Origin: JBMZCV01 sp049613665
Lineage (GTDB): Bacteria; Bacteroidota; Bacteroidia; Chitinophagales; UBA2359
NCBI GenBank assembly: GCA_049613665.1
Contig: JBMZCV010000200.1
Coordinates: forward strand, 1 to 8,657
Direction: 5' to 3'
Length of the DNA stretch: 8,657 nt
Shown here: positions 1 to 4,842 of the stretch, piece by piece
How positions within the stretch are numbered: position 1 is the stretch's first letter
Layout: each line of letters begins with the position of its first letter
Translations under genes and position numbers: made by a program
Notes under the pieces: model-generated
What the model saw: only the letters and a program-made list of their open reading frames with translations
The model's database searches: none
Told to the model about the DNA's origin: nothing

Positions 1-11
1 AAAGCAAAGAC

Positions 12-39
12 AAGGCAAACATACGAAGGCAAACATACG
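12..39. repeat. Tandem 14-bp direct repeat (2 copies)
   Basis: The 14-mer AAGGCAAACATACG occurs twice back to back, at 12-25 and 26-39, with no mismatch. The unit is not a multiple of three, which argues against it being part of a coding sequence. No function is evident. Confidence 0.85.
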
Positions 40-136
40 ATGTCATTTCTCACATTTTCAAAATTATAACAAACTTACTTTACAGTGTATTAGAGTTTAT
101 TCACAAAATTTTAGATAAGAAATAATAGAAGAATAA

Positions 137-167
137 GGTGGTAGGCATTTTGAAAATGCCTGCCACC
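137..167 (+). repeat. REP-like palindromic hairpin, copy 1
   Basis: The left arm GGTGGTAGGCATTTT (137-151) pairs with the right arm 153-167 over 15 positions around G152. Every pair is Watson-Crick except one T-G wobble (142/162). The wobble makes the arms distinguishable and so gives the element a direction. It lies outside any gene, about 180 bases downstream of the transporter stop codon. This looks like a dispersed intergenic palindrome; whether it acts as a terminator, a transcript stabiliser or a transposase (RAYT) substrate cannot be told from here. Confidence 0.75.
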
Positions 168-210
168 ACAAACATTCTTATCTAATAACACTTAAAAAAA
201 GGACAAATCT

Positions 211-243
211 AGGTGGCAGGCACTTTAGAAGTGCCTACCACCT
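211..243 (-). repeat. REP-like palindromic hairpin, copy 2 (inverted relative to copy 1)
   Basis: The left arm 211-225 pairs with the right arm 229-243 around the loop TAG, with one C-A mismatch (217/237). Read on the minus strand, that mismatch becomes the same T-G wobble at the same stem position as in copy 1, so this copy is copy 1 in opposite orientation. The upper stem differs from copy 1 (CACTT/AAGTG against CATTT/AAATG) but both bases of the pair changed, so pairing is kept. Confidence 0.75.
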
Positions 244-270
244 CGTTTTACGACAAAATTTGCTAAAATT

Positions 271-291
271 ATGCAAATGTAACATTCGCAT
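271..291. terminator. Small palindrome downstream of the transporter gene
   Basis: ATGCAAATGT (271-280) and ACATTCGCAT (282-291) pair at 9 of 10 positions around A281. It lies 54 bases beyond the transporter stop codon in the direction of its transcription. There is no strong T run after it on the minus strand (only AATTTT), so it is a weak terminator candidate and may be just a palindrome. Confidence 0.25.
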
Positions 292-344
292 TTATCCAAT
301 CATGTTTCTATTTTCATGTACGTTTTTTTTGTGAATAATGTCTA

Positions 345-1112
345 TTAGGTGCTAAAAACCAAAAATTTAAAAATTCCACCAATAATAACAAAAATCAATA
401 AATATCGTACCCAAACATTTGCCTGTTTATATTGTGTAGCGAAAGTAGCCGCCAGCCATGCCCCAAAAACTTGGCCAATACTCAACCACAAACCATAAAA
501 CCAATTGACTTGGCCATTGTAAACAAAAAGCAATAATGCTGGAATAGTAAAACACAAAACAATCAGTAGTTTGACAGCATTTGCATTCGTGAGGCTATAT
601 CCTGCACTCAAAGCCAACACCGATAAGAGCAAAATGCCTACGCCAGCTTGCAAAAAACCGCCATAAACGCCTACCAAAAACATTAAACTTACGGTTTGCA
701 AGCTTTTGACATTTTCGGCTTCCATGATTTGTTCTTGTAGCCATTGTTTGGGCTTGAATAAAACAATGAATAACAAAAAAATCATAAGCAATCCTAAAGC
801 CAAATTCATCATTTTTTCGTCTATTTCTACTGCAACAGCAGCACCCAAAAAAGCTCCTAAAACGGCTGGAACAACAAGCCATTCTACATTTTTTAACGAA
901 ATGTTTTTTCCTTTTTTACGAAAAGTATAAAATCCCATACAGCTCTGAAACAATACACCTACACGATTTGTGCCGTTTGCCATAGTAGCAGGCAAACCCA
1001 AAAAAGCCAATAAAGTGAGTGTAAGTGCCGAGCCATTTCCTGCCAAAGTGTTGATGAAGCCAGACAAGATGCCGACAAATATAACTAAAAAATAAATAAG
1101 TATTTCAGACAT
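345..1112 (-). CDS. TauE/SafE-family membrane transporter, probable sulfite/sulfonate-type anion exporter
   Basis: The product (255 aa) is a polytopic inner-membrane protein with about eight hydrophobic segments (roughly residues 4-24, 30-50, 77-97, 103-119, 141-169, 182-198, 203-224 and 236-252). It shows the internal duplication of the TauE/SafE family. Each half opens with a glycine-rich helix: GFINTLAGNGSAL (residues 18-30), with ANGTNRV (45-51) after it, and GVYGGFLQAGVGILL (148-162). A charged loop around 119-140 separates the halves. Family members move sulfur-containing or organic anions; the substrate here is unknown. The ATG at 1112 is chosen because the open frame reaches further, to a TTG at 1322, but those 70 extra residues are Lys/Phe-rich and have no hydrophobic or family character. 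There is no Shine-Dalgarno sequence. It is divergent from mutY and stands alone. Confidence 0.88.
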   Translation of the reverse strand: MSEILIYFLVIFVGILSGFINTLAGNGSALTLTLLAFLGLPATMANGTNRVGVLFQSCMGFYTFRKKGKNISLKNVEWLVVPAVLGAFLGAAVAVEIDEKMMNLALGLLMIFLLFIVLFKPKQWLQEQIMEAENVKSLQTVSLMFLVGVYGGFLQAGVGILLLSVLALSAGYSLTNANAVKLLIVLCFTIPALLLFVYNGQVNWFYGLWLSIGQVFGAWLAATFATQYKQANVWVRYLLIFVIIGGIFKFLVFST

Positions 1113-1144
1113 AATATATCGTAATCTAAGTTGTTTGAAAATAG

Positions 1145-1152
1145 CAAAAGTA
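1145..1152 (-). promoter_or_regulatory. Possible -7 box for the transporter gene
   Basis: On the minus strand this reads TACTTTTG, matching the Bacteroidota -7 consensus TAnnTTTG, 32 bases before the ATG at 1112. No TTTG lies at the expected 17-21 base spacing; the nearest upstream (1182-1179) is 26 bases away, so support is partial. Confidence 0.25.
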
Positions 1153-1190
1153 AGATTTTTTTGAAGTTTTATTTCTATCAAAAGTTTAAA

Positions 1191-1263
1191 CATACTATTT
1201 TTTTTAGGCTGAGGTGACCAATATTTGCTATTTTTATGGCCTTTTTTGTGGAAAAATAGTATG
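1191..1263. repeat. 12-bp perfect inverted repeat in the divergent transporter/mutY gap
   Basis: CATACTATTTTT (1191-1202) is the exact reverse complement of AAAAATAGTATG (1252-1263), with a 49-base spacer. The spacer carries the most GC-rich stretch of this gap (GGCTGAGGTGACC, 1207-1219) and a GGCC. It could be a long-looped RNA hairpin in a leader, paired operator half-sites, or the relic of a small element. No flanking direct repeat is visible. Confidence 0.5.
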
Positions 1264-1384
1264 CTTCCCTTGCCAAAAAATGTTTTTTTATTAAACCGAG
1301 AACTGTTGAAAAAAATGTCCAAACTATTGTTCTATATATTTTTTTGACTATCTTAGCTTAAAAAAATTACTTATCGAAACTTCA

Positions 1385-2461
1385 ATTTTTACACAAAGAT
1401 TATTAAAATGGTCGCAGGAAAATGAGCGTGATTTGCCTTGGAAAGCGACAAAAGATGCTTATACAATTTGGCTATCGGAAATTATTTTGCAACAAACAAG
1501 AGTGCAGCAAGGGCGGCCATATTTCAATAAATTTATTGCGGCTTATCCAAATGTTAAGGAGCTAGCAAATGCTCCAGAAGACGAAATCATGCGTTTATGG
1601 GAAGGTTTGGGCTACTATTCACGAGCTAGAAATCTACATTTTACAGCAAAATATATCGCCGAAGAACTCAACGGTGTTTTTCCAGATACTTACGAAAACA
1701 TAAAGCTACTCAAAGGTGTTGGCACTTATACGGCTGCTGCAATTGCATCTTTTGCCTACGATTTGCCTCATGCAGTAGTAGATGGCAATGTTTATCGTGT
1801 GTTATCGAGGATTTTCGGCATAGAAACGCCTATTGATACCACAAAAGGTAAAAAAGAATTTGCAGCACTTGCCGATAAATTGCTGACAAAAAAACAAGCT
1901 GCGGCTTACAATCAAGCTATTATGGATTTTGGAGCAACGCAATGTGTGCCAAAAAATCCGAATTGTGTGATTTGTCCAATGCAAGCAGAATGTGTGGCTT
2001 TTCGTGCCGATTTGATAAAAAAATTGCCTGTAAAAAGCAAAAAAATGAAAAAGCAATCTCGTTTTTTCAATTATTTGTTTATAAAAACAGAAAAGGATAA
2101 AACTACGCTCCGCAAAAGGGTAGAAAAAGATATTTGGCAAAATTTGTATGAATTGCCAATGATAGAAACTAGCGTTTTTTTGAGTAAAAAAGAACTAGAA
2201 AATCATGATTTTTGGGGTACTTTTTTTGTAGAAAAACCTGCTTTTTTGCTCAAAAGCGTTTCTAAAATTTATAAACAACAACTCACTCACCGCACGATTC
2301 ATGCTCGTTTTTTTGAAATTGAATTATTAGAAAGTATTGAAATAGCCGACAAAAACGCCATTCTTTCAAATATTAATGATTTTTCTAACTATGCTTTTCC
2401 GAAAATTATCAATACTTATTTGGGCGATAAAAATGAATCTCAGCAGAATATGCTGTTTTAG
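1385..2461 (+). CDS. mutY: Adenine DNA glycosylase MutY
   Basis: MutY removes adenine mispaired with 8-oxoguanine and so prevents G:C to T:A changes. Numbering from the first canonical start, TTG 1433: WLSEIILQQT contains the catalytic Glu (E16); KGVGTYTAAAIA (94-105) is the helix-hairpin-helix; VVDGNVYRVL contains the catalytic Asp (D117). C171, C178, C181 and C187 form the C-x6-C-x2-C-x5-C ligand set of the 4Fe-4S cluster. The C-terminal half is the NUDIX-like 8-oxoG reader, with LYELP (238-242) and LTHRTIH (284-290), the counterpart of E. coli FRHTFSH. The start is a problem. The frame upstream of the TTG encodes FTQRLLKWSQENERD, which matches the usual MutY first helix, yet no ATG, GTG or TTG precedes it before a stop at 1307. 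I place the start at ATT 1385, where the isoleucine sits at the expected Met position (358 aa). A start at 1433 or an indel in the T7 run at 1339-1345 are alternatives. Family certainty is high; start certainty is low. Confidence 0.93.
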   Translation: MFTQRLLKWSQENERDLPWKATKDAYTIWLSEIILQQTRVQQGRPYFNKFIAAYPNVKELANAPEDEIMRLWEGLGYYSRARNLHFTAKYIAEELNGVFPDTYENIKLLKGVGTYTAAAIASFAYDLPHAVVDGNVYRVLSRIFGIETPIDTTKGKKEFAALADKLLTKKQAAAYNQAIMDFGATQCVPKNPNCVICPMQAECVAFRADLIKKLPVKSKKMKKQSRFFNYLFIKTEKDKTTLRKRVEKDIWQNLYELPMIETSVFLSKKELENHDFWGTFFVEKPAFLLKSVSKIYKQQLTHRTIHARFFEIELLESIEIADKNAILSNINDFSNYAFPKIINTYLGDKNESQQNMLF

Positions 2462-2719
2462 TTTTTGGGTTCAAAATGATTTCATTTGGTCATTTTTACA
2501 GAAATTACACATAATATTAATAACAAACTAAAAAACATCGGTTATTTAAATTTGATTACTTAAAATGCTTTATTGTTATTTTAAATATCAAAGGTGCGTT
2601 CTTATAATGGCTTAATTTTCAATAACATTTTAGTGAAAAGCAAAAACATACATAACATTTTGTACAAAAAAAATTATTATTGTTTAGACCAAATGATTTC
2701 ACTTTGAACTAATTTTTGG
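2459..2719. mobile_element. MITE-like element, 241 bp, with terminal inverted repeats and probable target-site duplication
   Basis: A 23-base segment at 2469-2491 is matched as reverse complement by 2687-2709 at 20 of 23 positions; both contain GACCAAATGA at their inner end. Directly outside lie TAGTTTTTGG (2459-2468) and TAATTTTTGG (2710-2719), near-identical 10-base direct repeats that look like a target-site duplication. The left one contains the mutY stop codon. The interior (2492-2686) is very AT-rich and encodes nothing recognisable, so any movement would need a transposase in trans. Each terminal repeat also contains its own short palindrome (AAATGA-TT-TCATTT at 2474-2487), which may help terminate mutY transcription. 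No transposase or related full-length IS is visible in the window. Confidence 0.55.
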
Positions 2720-2739
2720 TTAAGTAGTTAAAACATATT

Positions 2740-2769
2740 TTTGTTTTCTCTAAAAAAACATTAACTTTG
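2740..2769 (+). promoter_or_regulatory. Bacteroidota-type promoter of the ptuAB operon
   Basis: TTTG at 2740-2743 (-33 box) is followed after 18 bases by TAACTTTG at 2762-2769 (-7 box), a full match to the TTTG-N17-21-TAnnTTTG consensus. Transcription should start near 2775, leaving a leader of about 23 A/T-only or nearly A/T-only bases and no Shine-Dalgarno sequence, as is usual in this phylum. The promoter lies just outside the MITE-like element. Confidence 0.75.
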
Positions 2770-2797
2770 AATGTTACATAATTAATTAGTATAAATA

Positions 2798-4138
2798 ATG
2801 AAAGTAAAAAAAATAAATTTAAAGAATATTGGCGTTTTTGAAGATGAAACCATTGAGTTTCCAACATCAAAAATAGCTAATACTGCTGATATTCATATTT
2901 TTACGGGCATTAATGGTAGTGGAAAATCAACAATTTTGTATGCAATAGCTAGTATATTTGATTTTTTTGAGAAAGACCATAAAAGTCACATAAGCAATTT
3001 TTTTTATAAAAGGTTTAGATATTTTGAAAAAGAAAGTGGGACTAACTCTAAAAATAAAACATATAAAAGTGAAGTAACTGCTCAATTTCGAGATAAATCT
3101 TCTGAAGTTTGTGTATATGGCTGTCCTATTTGTAAGAGCATTCATTCTACAACAGAAAATAGCAAAATTAATACTTATCGTACTTGTATTATTAGCAAGG
3201 CTTCTGAAAAATTTGAGTTTGAGTTTGCTACTTTTGCTTATTCAGGATATAGATTTATTAAATCTACTAATGTAGAAACACTAAAAACGTTTACAGAAAA
3301 TCCTTTAGAGCAATCACTCGAATTTGTAAAAAAATACTCAGAAAACACTTCTTTTTCGTTTAATCAATGGATTTTAAACAATTTTTCAAATGAAGCCATT
3401 TTATATAAAATGGGACAAATAAAAGAAAGTGAAAAATTTGCAAGTTCACTATCACATTTCAAGCGATTTCTTGCTGAAGTTATAGAAAAAGAAATTGATT
3501 TTATTATAAGTGTAAACCCAATAAGATTGTATCTTGAAATTGATGAACAAGAGCTAGATTTTGATGTTTTGCCAGACGGTTTAAGGTCTTTGATTAGTTG
3601 GATTGGCGATTTAATGATGGTAATGGATAATTTAAATTGGAAAGATAATGTTCCTATTTTTGAACGTTCATTTATTCTTTTACTTGACGAAATTGAGGTA
3701 CATTTACACCCTTCATGGCAACGAAAAATATTGCCTGTTTTGCAAAAATTATTTACAAATGCTCAAATATTTGTAAGTACACATTCACCATATATTGTCA
3801 ATTCAGTAGATGGTGCATTTTTGTATGAGTTAGATTATAACAATGGTAACACAATTATAAAACCAACAAGAGAGACCAAAACAAGTGATAGTATTTCTTA
3901 TACTTTGAAAAAAGTGTTTGGTATGAAAAGTGAGTTTGGCGAGGCACTTCATGTAAAACTTGACAAGTTTTATAGTTTGAGAGATAATATTTTGAAAAGA
4001 ACAATTACCGATACAAGCGAGTTTGTAAAGCTAAAGAAAGAACTATTAGCGATAGATGATTTAGAAGTCAGCAATTTAGTTGAATTTGAATGTAAACAAC
4101 TATTTAAAATTACCCAAAAACAAGAATTTTTACTATGA
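2798..4138 (+). CDS. ptuA: PtuA-like AAA/ABC-type ATPase of a Septu anti-phage system
   Basis: This 446-aa protein is a soluble SMC/OLD-like ATPase. It opens with the strand-and-turn MKVKKINLKNIGVFED, then Walker A GINGSGKST (residues 37-45, K43). After a roughly 210-residue insertion come the signature-like segment VLPDGLRSL (257-265), Walker B FILLLDEIE (292-300, D297/E298), the downstream HLHPSWQ, and the switch histidine in STHSP (H329). This order is that of PtuA, the Septu sensor/regulator subunit, which assembles with PtuB and controls its nuclease through nucleotide binding. An unusual feature is a cysteine cluster inside the insertion: C105, C109, C112, H116 and further on C130, possibly a metal site. 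The ATG at 2798 follows the promoter directly. Its stop overlaps the ptuB start by 4 bases. A sampled line is about 30% GC, below sampled lines of lon, which fits horizontal acquisition. A general OLD-like ATPase is the alternative, but the HNH partner favours Septu. Confidence 0.87.
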   Translation: MKVKKINLKNIGVFEDETIEFPTSKIANTADIHIFTGINGSGKSTILYAIASIFDFFEKDHKSHISNFFYKRFRYFEKESGTNSKNKTYKSEVTAQFRDKSSEVCVYGCPICKSIHSTTENSKINTYRTCIISKASEKFEFEFATFAYSGYRFIKSTNVETLKTFTENPLEQSLEFVKKYSENTSFSFNQWILNNFSNEAILYKMGQIKESEKFASSLSHFKRFLAEVIEKEIDFIISVNPIRLYLEIDEQELDFDVLPDGLRSLISWIGDLMMVMDNLNWKDNVPIFERSFILLLDEIEVHLHPSWQRKILPVLQKLFTNAQIFVSTHSPYIVNSVDGAFLYELDYNNGNTIIKPTRETKTSDSISYTLKKVFGMKSEFGEALHVKLDKFYSLRDNILKRTITDTSEFVKLKKELLAIDDLEVSNLVEFECKQLFKITQKQEFLL

Positions 4139-4788
4139 TGAGGTTTGATAGAGGAAATTGCCCTGAATGTTTGTGGTATAAAGATAAGAATAATAAACAT
4201 AATTATCAAAAATGGAATCAAAAATGGAAAAGTACACATAAAAAAAATCCTGTTGCTAGTTTTAATTGGCCTCAAGAAATAAATTTAAAAATCATTCAAG
4301 ATTTGAGAATCATGTCAAAGCATCACTGTGCTTTTTGTGATAAATATATGGGAGCAGCCGATTCGGATTCTATTGAGCATTTTTGGCCAAAAAAAATATT
4401 TCCTGAATTTGCTTTCAGTTGGGAAAATTTATTTTTGAGTTGTGGAGGGTGTCAGAAAGCTCCTAAAGGTTGGAAAAAATTTCAGAATGATTGGATTGAG
4501 GCAGAAAAAAGTCCCTTAATTTTAAAACCTGATATGTGTGATTTTTCGTTTCAGAGATATTTTTTCTTTGATACTAATAGCGGTGAAATTAAAGTAAATC
4601 TTTGGAATGATTCCAAAATGGAACAAGAGCAAGCAGAAATTACCATTTTTTACTATAAATTTAATGGATTTAAAAGAGCACATCAACGACAAGTAGATTT
4701 TCAAAGATATTCTGATGTTACACAATCTAATAACTTAAAAGAGGACTATTCTATTGATGAACTTTCTTATCGGTTTATGTATTTATAG
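4135..4788 (+). CDS. ptuB: PtuB-like HNH endonuclease (TIGR02646-type) of a Septu system
   Basis: This 217-aa protein is the nuclease effector expected beside PtuA; in Septu it cleaves DNA when the complex senses phage. The HNH core spans residues 64-112: HCAFC gives the first zinc pair (C65, C68), SIEHFWPK carries the catalytic histidine (H82), WENLFLSC carries the central Asn (N98), and C103/C106 close the zinc site in SCGGCQKAPKG. Most relatives have Asn after the last cysteine (CN..K); here it is Gln (Q107), a conservative change at the third HNH position. The short N-terminus has an extra CPEC (C9-C12). The C-terminal part (about 125-217) resembles the family tail that contacts the ATPase, which is inference. 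The start ATG lies in the ATGATG at 4135-4140, overlapping the ptuA stop, so translation is coupled; the second ATG (4138) is equally possible. The gene ends inside the left arm of the terminator. Confidence 0.87.
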   Translation: MMRFDRGNCPECLWYKDKNNKHNYQKWNQKWKSTHKKNPVASFNWPQEINLKIIQDLRIMSKHHCAFCDKYMGAADSDSIEHFWPKKIFPEFAFSWENLFLSCGGCQKAPKGWKKFQNDWIEAEKSPLILKPDMCDFSFQRYFFFDTNSGEIKVNLWNDSKMEQEQAEITIFYYKFNGFKRAHQRQVDFQRYSDVTQSNNLKEDYSIDELSYRFMYL

Positions 4789-4833
4789 GAAAAATAACTC
4801 GACTATTGTTGGCTAGATTATTTTTCCTATAAA
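4782..4833. terminator. Bidirectional terminator between convergent ptuB and lon
   Basis: Sixteen bases at 4782-4797 (TTTATAGGAAAAATAA) are perfectly complementary to 4818-4833, with a 20-base loop. The arm supplies a T5 tract on whichever strand is read. The repeat sits exactly in the gap between two converging genes; its left arm includes the ptuB stop codon (4786-4788), and lon stops at 4843. The stem has only two G-C pairs, so efficiency is uncertain, but the placement fits a shared terminator. Confidence 0.8.
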
Positions 4834-4842
4834 ACCTATTTT

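Larger units (their letters stand above)
97..338. repeat. 12-bp inverted repeat flanking the two REP-like hairpins
   Basis: TTATTCACAAAA at 97-108 is the exact reverse complement of TTTTGTGAATAA at 327-338. The left arm belongs to a longer 16-bp match (96-111) to the lon upstream region at 7303-7318. Inside the arms lie both hairpins at 137-167 and 211-243. A further 11-bp perfect inverted repeat (111-121 with 175-185) brackets the first hairpin. The outer repeat is not centred on the hairpins, so it may be an independent repeated motif rather than the ends of one element. Confidence 0.5.

Noticed and set aside
1..46. Start of a minus-strand gene leaving the left edge (ATG at 46)
   Set aside because: A TAATTTTG box (66-59) is present, but there is no -33 box, the leader would be under ten bases, and the 15 visible codons cross a 14-bp tandem repeat. 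Too little to support a gene.
1113..1322. N-terminal extension of the transporter from a TTG at 1322
   Set aside because: The 70 residues are Lys/Phe/Asn-rich without family resemblance; the ATG at 1112 begins exactly at the first membrane segment.
2462..2797. Retron msr/msd non-coding RNA upstream of ptuA
   Set aside because: PtuAB pairs occur in some retrons, but no reverse transcriptase is encoded anywhere in the window and the region is better explained by the MITE-like element plus a standard promoter.
2998..3005. T8 tract in ptuA as a phase-variation switch
   Set aside because: Runs of 7-8 T occur in mutY and throughout this AT-rich DNA; nothing shows that this one is variable.
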